Shown here piece after piece: positions 1-11,060 of a DNA stretch of 64,000 bases (position 1 is its first letter; every line of letters begins with the position of its first letter). A program made the position numbers and the translations under genes. The notes beneath the pieces are model-generated. The model did no database searches. It was not told where the DNA came from and saw nothing but the letters and a program-made list of their open reading frames with translations. Source of the stretch: Onchidella celtica (lineage: Eukaryota > Mollusca > Gastropoda > Systellommatophora > Onchidiidae). The stretch is taken from contig OZ007574.1 of the NCBI GenBank assembly GCA_963931925.1, positions 39,190,438 to 39,254,437 of the forward strand. The letters run 5' to 3'.

Positions 1-68
1 GGATGTAAGACGGTGTTATTTTGTTATTAAATGTTGTCGCTATTTTTGTATAGATTTACACTGGTGAT

Positions 69-345
69 GCAGTGAGTCATATCCTGTTTTGCCTAAGCTT
101 TAGTGTGAGATGTGATGTATGGAGTTGAATGGGACCTAGCGCCGTGGCGAGAACGAAACATGTTTATCTCGCTAGTTAGAGCGCTTCAAAACTGTCTTCA
201 GATAGCTGGCGGAAAGAGAAACTTCGGACACCGAGTCAACACAGAATCGCAGAACAGACTTGGTTCAGAGTGTCACCAGCCTAAATTATGCAAGGGGATT
301 GTTGTGAACGATATCGCTAAGGCCAAACTGGCTGTATTATTTATT
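69..345 (+). repeat. Dispersed repeat R1, copy 1
   Basis: It begins with a GCAGTGAGTCA..TTTTGCCTAAG..TTAGTGTGAGATG block and is recognisably similar to stretches at about 19455-19705 and 21547-21670. The copies differ by many substitutions and small gaps, so the family is old. No terminal repeats or coding capacity were seen; the short ORF across it is not credible. Class unknown. Confidence 0.6.
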
Positions 346-545
346 ATTTTATTTCCGTTTACAAAATAATTCATTCTGTTATTTATACGCCCTCAGCCAT
401 ATTTTAGGCCAGTTTATGTAAGTGACCGTAATGGAATGCGTCATAATGGCTTACAGCTTCCCCTGTTTTCCTCTCTTTCTTTGTTTGTCATTGTCTTTGG
501 TTTTTATTCTCAGTGGATCTGTCTGAAATATATTTTGTCAATTCT

Positions 546-546
546 A

Positions 547-579
<33 letters not shown>

Positions 580-582
580 GTT
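546..582. repeat. (TG)n microsatellite grading into (TATG)n
   Basis: About ten TG units followed by three TATG-type units, read directly. Confidence 0.9.
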
Positions 583-2381
583 GGTTGCAGGGCCCTATAA
601 ATATAGTCGTGGCAGTTCTCGGTAAACCCGCAATGTTCTGTGAAGTGCATGTTGCAATAATGCTGTTGTTATGTTACTTGAAATGGCTAGATGACTGAAG
701 CGCAGGGCCCATACTGTAGTGCGATTGATTCTGCTGGCTGAAAACTGGGCCTTAGGGGCCTACGATCATCGTTAATCAGCAGTCAAATCTCCTTCACTTA
801 TTGACATCACATAAGAAACAAATGAACATAAAAACATTATAGCAACACGTTTCGAACGAGTCTTTTTAATATTCAAAGCACACCCATATTTTTCAGCCAA
901 CTTCTTGTAAAAACACCAGCAACAAAAGTCCATTTTTTTGTTATCAATGCATGAGAGAATTGGTTTCAGCGAACATTTATGTATATAAAAATATGAATAG
1001 TTGCAAGTCAATTCAAGAGGTATACTTGTGAAATGTAAGCACACCTGCAAAGAGGTACCCGGTAAACTGTTTGGGGGTCGTTTTATCTGATCTTCCGTTG
1101 GCAAATCAACATTATGGAATGTACAGCTGTCTCAATTGTGTACCTTTTTATACAACAAAATTAAATGTGTTCACAATATAGATAGTAGCAGGGGCGAGGC
1201 TTCCTCATAATCAAATAATCAGTGATTACCCTTCGAATATTAGTTCTAGAATTACTGTGCTTTCCAGATCGAGCCCAACTCCAAGTCCATTTAGTCAGTT
1301 CAGCATTCTATTCTACGTTGCTATTTTGGGTTTGTTGTTATAGTCTAACACCCCTCACCGAAAAGCATCCTTGTAGGGACTTACACCATATGAACTGGTC
1401 CAAAATCAGTGATTAACAAAGACGAAGAAGACTTGACTACACCCAGAAGCGAGCTTGAGCATAGCCTGTTTTCTTCAAAGCGGCGCCGCAGACAGCAAAA
1501 TAGTGGGGGGAAAAAATAGGTTTATAATCAAGGTTTGACCTGATTTTACGTACTTATGCAGGTTTTTCACTATGCGGTCGTTTTCATCCCAATCGAAAGG
1601 TAAAGAGTAGAGTGAAAGAGTTTGTGTGGATCTTTTTATGTTTTTTTTTGTTTGAGGTAATCTAAGAATAATTTACTCTACGCACAGCAAGAGCTATCAA
1701 AGAATAATAATTATTATAGTCTAGAACTAGATATAACTGTGATCAAAATCAGTCGAACGTATTAAGAACATCAATTCACTTGGTAGGTCGCTCGAACCTA
1801 AACCGCAACGGCAGATAGCCACTTCTGCGAAATCGCTGCACATTGTTGTGTCACAGAGATGCCATTTAAGCACTTTCTACCATTTAATGTGAATGGGTCC
1901 TTTCCGAGAAACTTTATGAGATGGTAGAATAACAAAATCTCTGGCTATGAATATGACAATGAAAACGTGCTGTTCAAATTATATTTTTAAAAATGGGTGA
2001 AAAATATGCGTTTATAAGTCTGTTAGTATGAATGAATAGTTTTTCAGATTAGTTTGGCTTGTAAATTACTGCATTCCTGTTCTGTTGACAAGAATAGTCC
2101 GCCCTTCAGATTTTTGCAGTGCCTGGCAACCGTTTTATTGTTTTAGTCGCTGCATTTATAATTATAATTATGTAAATATGATGTAGCGATACGTCCTATT
2201 ATGAAGATCTTACTAGCTTAAATTCTGATTACCCTCTGCAGAGGACCACGCTTCGCCCCTGGATAGTAGGTGTTCATTTATTTGAATACTGACAGGTATT
2301 TACCATATTGTTGTACCACACGCGTCATTTTGCCGAGTTCTAGGTTTTGTCACGAAAGTGGTTCTCTCCCCCCTAGTGTTA

Positions 2382-2790
2382 TCTATTATATATTTCAGTA
2401 ACTTGCAACCTTTGGCATGACTAACTGACCAAACTATACACTCTTCAGGTCTTAAATTTGGCAGGAAGGTGGTAATTGAGATAAGGAAGATGATGGCTAT
2501 AATTAAAAGTCTTTTACTTCAAGCATGTATTAAAAAAAAAAAAAACAATGTTTATTGCTATGTAACATCTGTATTTTTGCATGTTTGTTTTGGTAATATA
2601 ATTATAGTACCGCGCATGCCATAAAAAGTAACCGTATCAAGCGTTCAGTTTGGTGCGTAGTGTTCTGGTGCGCATGAGTTCTGAAGCAAGACTGGAGTTT
2701 ATTACTTTTATTATATGAGAGAGAGAGAGAGAGGGGGGGGGGGAGAGCACATGATTGTTTATTCCGGGCAATGCCCGGTAGGTCATCTAG
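2382..2790 (+). mobile_element. Probable non-autonomous Helitron-like element
   Basis: The right end has the known Helitron 3' signature: a GC-rich hairpin (CCGGGC-AAT-GCCCGG, 2764-2778), a short spacer, then CTAG at 2787-2790 followed by a host T. A matching left end is TCTATTATATATT at 2382, preceded by A, as expected for insertion between A and T. No Rep/helicase coding is present. The 3' end is the better supported; the 5' end is a guess from one motif. A GA/G-tract microsatellite lies inside. Confidence 0.45.
2716..2746. repeat. (GA)n-(G)n simple repeat
   Basis: Alternating GA for about nine units followed by a G run, read directly. Confidence 0.9.
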
Positions 2791-2797
2791 TTATGCA

Positions 2798-3911
2798 TGT
2801 CACAAATCCCAGACTGGGAGATGTAATAGTTTATGACAGGACGACAATCACGAACAAACAAGTTTAACACTTAACAAAACAATCCATCAGACTCACACAT
2901 TTATTAAACCTAATTATACATATAATAGCGCAATTACATACATTATATTATTGAAATGAACTGCCGTACAACGGCCTTATTCTCACACACACTCTCCCTC
3001 GGATCCACAATCCGGTAGTTACTCCTAAAGGCACTTCGGCCTCAGCCTCTCCCCTCAGGGTCTTAATAGTACATTAATGATTCACTGGCACCGCAGTCTC
3101 TCAACATCACCTTCCTATTGCCATACAACTTATCAGTTCACTTGCCCATCATCATGGCAATAATATAGTATCTCATTCACTCTCATATCTACGTCCCTGT
3201 CCGTGGCCCGACTGCCCCGACTTTATGTGCCTCTACTGTCCTGCACCGACAGTCTCACTTCTGGCCTATGTACGGCCTCCGGCCCTATGCTGGCCTATCA
3301 CTTGTGCTCATCGAGGTGGCTCTTCGGCCCGTCCCCGACACCTACAAGAATAACATTACATTGGTATAATACCCTACCATTTCTATTCCCTCCACCTCTC
3401 CTTACAACCCATGAAGCGTACACACACTAGTTCACCTTTCACTCACCACACATCTTACGGTAACACACCTCCATCGGAGTACACACTACTCACTCGCGCT
3501 ACAAATCCATGAACTTACTTTCATCTATCGCTCATGGCGCACATTGCTATATTCAATATCAAGGACTTCCACAGTCCTCACATATACTTATTTACATCAT
3601 GGTAATAGACGAATATAATATAATACATCAATCATAATAATCAATCAACATTCTACGTACCAGTCATCACTGGAAAGACTCTCACTAGTCTTCTCGACTG
3701 CTTCCCTTATGTCCGCCCGATGGGCTCTTATTCACAGGTCCGCTCCGTCGGACCTTCTAACTTGCAGTGATAGTAATACCGCGCTTTCGCCTCATTCAGA
3801 CCCTCCCACTACTCACAACAGCACGCTTAACTTGCTGTCTACTGTGAGCCCTTCTTACTCTACACCCGCTCTGTAGCAATCCCCTTAATTGCACTCACTC
3901 CACTCGTGACA
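2798..3911 (-). repeat. 3' LTR of element A
   Basis: Starts TGTCACAAATCC and ends CTCGTGACA in plus-strand reading. It matches 9942-11055 along its whole length. A short open frame at 3203-3430 recurs in the other LTR and is only a by-product of the repeat. Confidence 0.95.
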
Positions 3912-3930
3912 TCATCCCCCACTCCAAAAA
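3912..3930 (-). promoter_or_regulatory. Polypurine tract of element A
   Basis: Read on the minus strand, GGAGTGGGGGATGA lies immediately inside the 3' LTR, where plus-strand DNA synthesis is primed in LTR elements. The same tract precedes the LTRs of the array at 38.6, 44.5 and 50.5 kb. Confidence 0.8.
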
Positions 3931-4267
3931 AATTAATGCAATTAATTTCAAATCGCATCAAGATGACTGTCAACGAGTGAGCGTGAGCAATACCTACACT
4001 AAAAAAAATGACCTAGCAGTTCCCCTAGTATATAGAATACCGAAATCAGGGGAAAATATGGGGATCAATATGGTCTGAAATATGCATATATGTGTCACAT
4101 CATGAATAGCTAACTAACCACCATAATTAATACAGAATCAAAAACCATTCAACCTATCAACCATTCTTCATATCATATTTATAATGTCAATATTTTAAAG
4201 TCGACTTATTCACACAGATCCTGTCAATGTTCCTGTCCTCCGATGTATAAGCTCCCGAAATCTTGCC
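3931..4267 (-). other. Element A: untranslated segment between pol and 3' LTR
   Basis: About 340 bp between the gag-pol stop and the polypurine tract. It has no open frame of note. The array units carry a similar segment. Confidence 0.7.
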
Positions 4268-7200
4268 CTAGGCTCGACTAAGGTAGTCGGCGATATGATG
4301 GCTGGTTCCTGGAATTGGTTGAATAACGAAGGTATACGGCTGCAAAGCCAATGCCCATCTAGACAAGCGTGGGCTGGACGAACGATTCTTCGACAAAAAT
4401 GTCAGTGGCTTGTGGTCTGTCTGGATACAAAATTCTCGTCCCATGAGATAACGTCCTAGTTTCTGGACGGACCAGACAATGGCAAGACACTCACGCTCTA
4501 TCACAGAATACTTTCTTTCTCTCTGCAATAACTTCCTACTGACATAACATACAGGATGGAGACATTCGTTCTTCTCCTGTAGAAGACAAGCGCCGACACC
4601 AGAGTCCGACGCATCCGTTCTGAGGATAAAATTAGATCGAAAATCGGGTAATATCAGAATGGGTGACGATGATAATGCTGTCACCAAATTATCAAATGCT
4701 GCCTGACATTCAGACGTCCACTGGACCTTATCGGGTTGTCCCTTCTTAGTAAGGTCAGTAAGAGAAGATGACAAGGAGGAAAAATTTGGAATGAACTTTC
4801 TGTAATAATTTAAAATTCCCCCTAAGCTTCTGACTTGTTTCTTTGTTTTAGGGATTTGCAACCCTACTAACTTGTCAATTTTTGTTACTTCAGGTCTCTG
4901 AACACCTCTACCCACAATATGTCCTAAGAATATTATCTCTGGACATGCCAAATCCATCTTTGCGGGTTTAGCAGTTAACCCAAAATGACGTAATCGTTGA
5001 AAAATTACTGTTAGTGTCTGAATATGATCAGACCATGTCGACGTATGACATGCTATATCGTCAAAGAATGACACGACATTAGGTATGTCCTTCAACACTA
5101 ATCTCATTAACCGTGCAAACGTCGCTGGTGCGTTTACCAACCCAAATGGCATGACCTTAAATTGGAATAATCCAATGGGCGTTTGGAACGCCGTGTATTG
5201 TTTAGACTCCTCAGTAAGCGGGATTTCCCAATACCCTTTCGTCAAATCTATCTTGGAAAACCACGTGGACCCGGCCAATGAAGCTATTAATTCCTCCTGA
5301 AACGGAATAGGCTCCCTATCGCCTACCGTAATAGTGTTCAGTCTTCGAAAATCAATACAGAACCGCACCGATCCATCAAGTTTTTTCACGAGGACGATGG
5401 GTGATGAATACGGCGATGTTGATGGTTCTATCACATCTAACTTCAACATTGACTCAACTTCCTTTATGACTCTATCTCTCGAAGAAAAAGGCAACGGATA
5501 CGGTCTAAGAAATACTGGCTTATCCGAAGTCAACTTTATTTGGTGCTCGATCACCGTAGTGCGACCCGGCAAATCCGTAACAACATCCGGAAATGACGCT
5601 AACAGGGTCTCAAGTTCCCTACTCCTTGAACTCGTAAGGTCAGGGTTAATTTTTACGTCCCTGTAACCTTGTGTCGGAGTTAACTCCGGCAATTGAATTT
5701 GTAACTCTTCCTGCGCCTCGGTGTCGCTTACGCCACCGTCCAACTGGTCTACGACCCCCGTACAAGCAGTAGAGAAGACAGTCTCCTCTGGTCTTGTCTG
5801 TGCACACAGATACTGTGGTCTCTCATAAAATCTCTGTAGCATATTAACATGGAAAACCTTACTCGTTCCATCAATGTGGATAGCGTAATCTACCTTTGAA
5901 ACAACTCGCTCAATAACATAAGGGCCTTTCCATGTCATCAATAACTTATTATGGTCCGTAGGTAACAACAACAGAACCTTGTCTCCTGGCTTAAAAATTC
6001 TCAGTTTGGAACCTCTATCTTTATAGTCTTTTGCTCTTTTCGAAGCGATACCAGAAGCTTCTTCTGCTATAGTGCGCGCTGAAGATAGTCTTTCTCTTAA
6101 ATCAACAAGGTACTGAAACACCGAAATCTGCTCATCGTCTCCCGATGATGGCGACGTCATCATGTCCCGAAGAACGTCAGTTGGGCCCCTAGGACTACGA
6201 CCGTACATCATTTCGAACGGCGAGAATCCCGTTGACTCCCGCCGTACCTCTCTGTACGCGAATAACACTGCAGGGATATATCTATCCCAATCTTTAGGGC
6301 GATCAGCAGCTACCTTACGCAGCATCGACTTTAACGTCGAGTTCAATCTCTCGCACATGCCATTAGCCTGCGGATGATAAGGGGTGGTAGTGATGGGTTG
6401 TATGCTGAATAAGCGGAACAATTCCTTCATCATCTGCGACGTAAATTGCGCGCCCCTATCAGACAGAATTTGCTCTGGTATTCCTACCCTAGCGAAAATT
6501 GCAAACAACGCTTCCGCGACTGCCTCAGACGTTATGGTCCGCAGAGGAACCGCCTCTGGCCATCTCGTAGCATTACATATGACCGTTAAGAAAAATCGAT
6601 TCCCCCTATCGGTCGCTGGGTGAATGGGGCCAACAAGGTCTATCGAGACCTTTTTAAACGGTTCCGAGACCGTGGGGATCTTCTGAAGAGGAGCCTGGGG
6701 TGTACGACCCTTATGCGTCGTCTTTTGGCACGCACTGCACGTCTTACAATAGACCTGCACATCTCTGTGGATCGATGGCCAGTAAAAATTTTTAAGAACC
6801 CTTTCTTTGGTTCTAGCTATCCCCATATGACCCGCTAACGGGACATCATGTGCCAAATGCAATACTGTTGCGATCAGCAACGCTGGCACAACGACCTGCT
6901 TTAAAATGGAGGACACCGTTACATACTTACGGAACAGAATGCCCGCCTGAACAATAAAGGAGGACGACCCGTTCTTATATCTCCTCGTTTTCTCGGTTCG
7001 CGCTTCCCCAAAACATGGGTTTAATGATGGGTCCTCCCTTTGTAATCTCGCCAAGCGCTCTGGCGTGATATCTAGGTTGACCGCTGGCGTCGCCAAAGGT
7101 CTAATCTTATCTTTATCCGCTACCCGTCGACGTGTTTCGACCGCGGCGCAAAAGTCAATATCTTTTGATTGCGACCATGCTTGCACGTTCTCATCGAAAG

Positions 7201-9013
7201 GGGAAACCACCCGTGATACATTCCCAATGATGAGCTGGGCGCCTGGAAAACAACCAACGACTGCCTCGACTTCCCCGCTAAGGAAAGGTGTATCTATCAT
7301 TATTCTTGCCATGGGTAATTTCTCAATGGCCCCCGAAAATTGGATGCACGGGACAGTCTCACCTGTAAGCTGTGAATCCCGAATGCAATCCCTATGCACT
7401 CCCACAACGGTAGATCCTGTATCTCGTAAAACCGAGACCGGTTCGTCCCCAACAACCCCCGGATAAACCCTAAGACCACCTCCTGTATGACATGAATTTA
7501 TAACGGGGATCTTTCTCCCACAAGGTAAAACACCGGAAGATAATAACTTCTCACAACTGGGACACTTAGAATACTGTCCGCCTCCGTTGTCCGATGTAAC
7601 ACACGCAGCCGCATGATGAAATTTATTTGGGGAACATGGACTGGAGCTACTGTCCACGTTCGCCGCTATCCTACCTGCAGGGCAGTTCACGCTGATGTGA
7701 TCTGCTCTTCCGCAGTTCCAACACTTCGCGGCCCTACACTCGCGTGAAAAGTGACCCACGCGTCCGCAAGTCCAACACTGCGCTCCCTGTGCTGCACTAG
7801 GCCTGGGTCCCCGTGACCCATCGCGACCGGAACTAGAGTCCCTATGCCGTCGGTCATCGGCAAAGGTCACAATTCGCCCCCGGCCATTACCGCGACCTAG
7901 CCCTCCTGCTCGGTCAAACTTACCGGATCCATATGCCGGTGATTGGTGATAGCCCCTACGCTGCCCCTGGGCTTGCCCGCTATAGGCACCACGCTGACGC
8001 GACCTGTCCCTAAGTCCTGCCGGCGACCCCTCGACAACGGCGACGTACCCAGCATCTTGGACGTACGCCCTGGCGACTGGTTTGGACGGATGCGCCGTAC
8101 GGTATGCCTCCGCCAACTTAGACGCCTCCTGCACCGTCGCGGGTTCGTTCTCTTTCAGGAAAGCCACCAGATCTTTGTGGCACGACGCGTACAGCTGGTC
8201 ACGGATCATTAGGTCTTTCAGTTTAGCAAAATCCGTGCCCACATGCGCCAAGTCTACCCAGTTCGCGAAATACTCCGTTAGTCTCGCGACGAAGGCAGCA
8301 AAGTCCTCCCTGGTATCCGCACGTGCTCGCCTAAACTGCTCCCGGAAATATTCCTCGGTACGCGCAAATCGGCGAAGCAGCAAAGCCTTCAGCTTATCGT
8401 AATCTTGCACGTCTTCGCGCTGTAGCTCTTTAAAGTAGGTTAACGCTCGCCCCTGCAATAGCGATGCCAGGTACGTGGCCCATAATTCCTTATTTTCCCC
8501 CCATTGCAATTGTGCGTTCAGTTCGAACCTGTAAAGGAAGGCGTCTATGTCGTCCTTCCGGTCGTCGAACGTAGGGAGCTTAATCCTAACGCCACCTTTA
8601 TTGTGTACCTGCCGCTCAACTGTTTCCGTTGGCGTATTCTTTTTGCTTTCTAATTCCGCAATCTTTACTTGCGCCTCTATCTCCTTTAACTTTAACTCCC
8701 TCTCCTGAGCCTGTCTCTCCTGTTGCTGATGCAACTCCTTTAACTTAAACTCCCTTTCCTGTTGCTGAGCCTCTAACTCCTTTAACTTAAACTCTCTTTC
8801 CTCTTCCTTATCCTTAGCCTCTCTTTCCTGTTGCTTATCCTTAGCCTCTCTTTCCTCTTCTCTCTGTCGCTCTTGAGCCTCTTTTTCTCGCTCTCTATCC
8901 TTAGCACGCTCATCGCGCAAATCCGCCTGTTGTTCTTTAATCCAGCCGCGTAGCTCTTCTCCCTCAAGGCCAAGTTCCTTACCCAACTTCATTAATTGTT
9001 GGAGTTCCGCCAT
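4268..9013 (-). CDS. Gag-pol polyprotein of LTR element A
   Basis: A single 1581-residue frame. From the N terminus: a charged Glu/Lys/Arg/Gln coiled coil (about 25-125); a capsid-like region (about 140-310); Arg/Gly-rich linker; two CCHC zinc knuckles (CWTCGRVGHFSREC and CWNCGRADHISVNC, about 410-446); aspartic protease with DTG (near 529); integrase HHCC zinc-binding domain (about 715-765); integrase core with D, D and E in IDLVGP, SDRGAQF and CERLN (about 790-890); GPY/F-type module (about 1005-1060); reverse transcriptase (about 1155-1400) with an FFDD catalytic box instead of the commoner YxDD; RNase H (from about 1465, TDASDSG). Integrase ahead of RT is the Ty1/copia-like order known in Gmr1-like Ty3/gypsy elements. 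The start is the first ATG of the frame. Gag and pol share one frame, so no frameshift signal is needed. Confidence 0.93.
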   Translation of the reverse strand: MAELQQLMKLGKELGLEGEELRGWIKEQQADLRDERAKDREREKEAQERQREEEREAKDKQQEREAKDKEEEREFKLKELEAQQQEREFKLKELHQQQERQAQERELKLKEIEAQVKIAELESKKNTPTETVERQVHNKGGVRIKLPTFDDRKDDIDAFLYRFELNAQLQWGENKELWATYLASLLQGRALTYFKELQREDVQDYDKLKALLLRRFARTEEYFREQFRRARADTREDFAAFVARLTEYFANWVDLAHVGTDFAKLKDLMIRDQLYASCHKDLVAFLKENEPATVQEASKLAEAYRTAHPSKPVARAYVQDAGYVAVVEGSPAGLRDRSRQRGAYSGQAQGQRRGYHQSPAYGSGKFDRAGGLGRGNGRGRIVTFADDRRHRDSSSGRDGSRGPRPSAAQGAQCWTCGRVGHFSRECRAAKCWNCGRADHISVNCPAGRIAANVDSSSSPCSPNKFHHAAACVTSDNGGGQYSKCPSCEKLLSSGVLPCGRKIPVINSCHTGGGLRVYPGVVGDEPVSVLRDTGSTVVGVHRDCIRDSQLTGETVPCIQFSGAIEKLPMARIMIDTPFLSGEVEAVVGCFPGAQLIIGNVSRVVSPFDENVQAWSQSKDIDFCAAVETRRRVADKDKIRPLATPAVNLDITPERLARLQREDPSLNPCFGEARTEKTRRYKNGSSSFIVQAGILFRKYVTVSSILKQVVVPALLIATVLHLAHDVPLAGHMGIARTKERVLKNFYWPSIHRDVQVYCKTCSACQKTTHKGRTPQAPLQKIPTVSEPFKKVSIDLVGPIHPATDRGNRFFLTVICNATRWPEAVPLRTITSEAVAEALFAIFARVGIPEQILSDRGAQFTSQMMKELFRLFSIQPITTTPYHPQANGMCERLNSTLKSMLRKVAADRPKDWDRYIPAVLFAYREVRRESTGFSPFEMMYGRSPRGPTDVLRDMMTSPSSGDDEQISVFQYLVDLRERLSSARTIAEEASGIASKRAKDYKDRGSKLRIFKPGDKVLLLLPTDHNKLLMTWKGPYVIERVVSKVDYAIHIDGTSKVFHVNMLQRFYERPQYLCAQTRPEETVFSTACTGVVDQLDGGVSDTEAQEELQIQLPELTPTQGYRDVKINPDLTSSRSRELETLLASFPDVVTDLPGRTTVIEHQIKLTSDKPVFLRPYPLPFSSRDRVIKEVESMLKLDVIEPSTSPYSSPIVLVKKLDGSVRFCIDFRRLNTITVGDREPIPFQEELIASLAGSTWFSKIDLTKGYWEIPLTEESKQYTAFQTPIGLFQFKVMPFGLVNAPATFARLMRLVLKDIPNVVSFFDDIACHTSTWSDHIQTLTVIFQRLRHFGLTAKPAKMDLACPEIIFLGHIVGRGVQRPEVTKIDKLVGLQIPKTKKQVRSLGGILNYYRKFIPNFSSLSSSLTDLTKKGQPDKVQWTSECQAAFDNLVTALSSSPILILPDFRSNFILRTDASDSGVGACLLQEKNECLHPVCYVSRKLLQRERKYSVIERECLAIVWSVQKLGRYLMGREFCIQTDHKPLTFLSKNRSSSPRLSRWALALQPYTFVIQPIPGTSHHIADYLSRA

Positions 9014-9903
9014 TTCACAGATTTATGGTTATGGTATGTATTACAAAACGACCAACCTGTCGGTATGATCACTAACGATACGACTAGAGACCTGAGATCA
9101 CACCAGATATAACAATACCCAGTTGTCTCAAATACAATTCAGAAATTTACCTTTACAGCACAACTAATTCTATATCTATAAAATGTATAGCACTATCAAT
9201 TATAAAAGGAAATAGACGACAAGAATGAAGACTAGGACAAAGCTTCAAAAAAAAAACTATAATGGAAAAAAAAATGCAACCTACTACGCCGATTACACAA
9301 CACGGTACGAACAAGAACAGAGTCTGAAAAAAAAGAACGTATCTACAAATAGGGAAGAGAGGGACAAGAGAAACGTCTTCCTAAAACAACGAGGAAGATA
9401 GAACGCTACAATCTAAACAAAAATACAGATCCCTATAGAACTGTTCACTGTGATGAACGAAGTTCCTAGATTAGCCCACCTCCCGAAGAGGATAAACTAC
9501 GCTCACCACAGCAAACCCGCGCCACCGCCCGTACAACCTATAACGACAACAACAGCAAAAACAGGGAAACAGACAGATGAAAAGACAGCCCTCAATCCAG
9601 GGTACAAAATTTCAGTTTCACTTAACTTCGAATTTTGAGTTTAACTCCTCCCCTTAATCGGAGCTCTGGCCGCTTGACTCCTCAGGCTGGCACACACACT
9701 CTGCAGAAATTTAAGTACACATTAATACATATTCATCAAAATACATGCATCAATACATATTATTATTCATAACCATACAGAAATCATACCATCATGATAT
9801 TTCCATTCATCCCACGAACAAAGACAACAGCACTAATTCCTAGCACAACAGAAAAACAACTAGATATAACGAATACACAATGTCAAAATGACCACAGGTA
9901 AAC
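9014..9903 (-). other. Element A: leader between primer site and gag
   Basis: About 0.9 kb of untranslated leader, reading 5' to 3' on the minus strand from the primer site to the gag start. It is closely similar to the leader of the array units. No internal gene is seen. Confidence 0.7.
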
Positions 9904-9941
9904 AGGACGAGCCCCCAGTGTCACAACGGACGAGCCCCCAG
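9904..9941 (-). promoter_or_regulatory. Duplicated tRNA-Pro-type primer binding site of element A
   Basis: On the minus strand CTGGGGGCTCGTCC occurs twice in tandem directly after the 5' LTR, separated by GTTGTGACA. TGGGGGCTCGTCC equals the complement of the tRNA-Pro 3' end used by several retroviruses and LTR elements (established knowledge). The duplicated unit is about 23 bp and includes the last bases of the LTR. Confidence 0.75.
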
Positions 9942-11055
9942 TGTCACAAATCCCAGACTGGGAGATGTAATAGTTTATGACAGGACGACAATCACGAACA
10001 AACAAGTTTAACACTTAACAAAACAATCCATCAGACTCACACATTTATTAAACCTAATTATACATATAATAGCGCAATTACATACATTATATTATTGAAA
10101 TGAACTGCCGTACAACGGCCTTATTCTCACACACACTCTCCCTCGGATCCACAATCCGGTAGTTACTCCTAAAGGCACTTCGGCCTCAGCCTCTCCCCTC
10201 AGGGTCTTAATAGTACATTAATGATTCACTGGCACCGCAGTCTCTCAACATCACCTTCCTATTGCCATACAACTTATCAGTTCACTTGCCCATCATCATG
10301 GCAATAATATAGTATCTCATTCACTCTCATATCTACGTCCCTGTCCGTGGCCCGACTGCCCCGACTTTATGTGCCTCTACTGTCCTGCACCGACAGTCTC
10401 ACTTCTGGCCTATGTACGGCCTCCGGCCCTATGCTGGCCTATCACTTGTGCTCATCGAGGTGGCTCTTCGGCCCGTCCCCGACACCTACAAGAATAACAT
10501 TACATTGGTATAATACCCTACCATTTCTATTCCCTCCACCTCTCCTTACAACCCATGAAGCGTACACACACTAGTTCACCTTTCACTCACCACACATCTT
10601 ACGGTAACACACCTCCATCGGAGTACACACTACTCACTCGCGCTACAAATCCATGAACTCACTTTCATCTATCGCTCATGGCGCACATTGCTATATTCAA
10701 TATCAAAGACTTCCACACTCCTCACATATACTTATTTACATCATGGTAATAGACGAATATAATATAATACATCAATCATAATAATCAATCAACATTCTAC
10801 GTACCAGTCATCACTGGAAAGACTCTCACTAGTCTTCTCGACTGCTTCCCTTATGTCCGCCCGATGGGCTCTTATTCACAGGTCCGCTCCGTCGGACCTT
10901 CTAACTTGCAGTGATAGTAATACCGCGCTTTCGCCTCATTCAGACCCTCCCACTACTCACAACAGCACGCTTAACTTGCTGTCTACTGTGAGCCCTTCTT
11001 ACTCTACACCCGCTCTGTAGCAATCCCCTTAATTGCACTCACTCCACTCGTGACA
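9942..11055 (-). repeat. 5' LTR of element A
   Basis: 1114 bp, same length as the 3' LTR, with about three mismatches seen by eye (for example near 10659, 10706 and 10717). Followed outside by the ATGCA target duplication. Promoter and polyadenylation signals are expected here by family, but I could not pick out a convincing TATA box. Confidence 0.95.
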
Positions 11056-11060
11056 ATGCA

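Larger units (their letters stand above)
1..2381. other. Non-coding stretch, no gene recognised
   Basis: I see no convincing exon. The short open frames here are not supported by homology or splice context. The stretch contains a dispersed-repeat copy near its start and a TG microsatellite; the rest is unremarkable AT-rich DNA. Confidence 0.6.
2798..11055 (-). mobile_element. LTR element A: Ty3/gypsy class, Gmr1-like order, looks whole
   Basis: The element is 8258 bp with two 1114-bp LTRs (2798-3911 and 9942-11055), both bounded by TGTCAC..GTGACA. It is flanked by a 5-bp target duplication ATGCA at 2793-2797 and 11056-11060. On the minus strand it has a tRNA-Pro-type primer site, a leader, one long gag-pol frame and a polypurine tract. 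By eye the LTRs differ at only about three positions, so insertion is very recent on an evolutionary scale. The pol order (integrase before RT) is that described for Gmr1-like elements. It belongs to the same family as the three-unit array at 32.6-51.7 kb, as a different LTR subfamily and in opposite orientation. Confidence 0.95.

Noticed and set aside
772-1104. 110-residue minus-strand ORF
   Set aside because: No domain, AT-rich, and no supporting signals.
3203-3430. Small ORF repeated identically at 10347-10574, and similar minus-strand ORFs in the array LTRs
   Set aside because: It lies wholly within LTRs and repeats only because the LTR repeats. No domain and no separate start context.
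5085-8402. Plus-strand ORFs across element A
   Set aside because: They are antisense shadows of the gag-pol frame; the same applies to minus-strand ORFs inside the array units.
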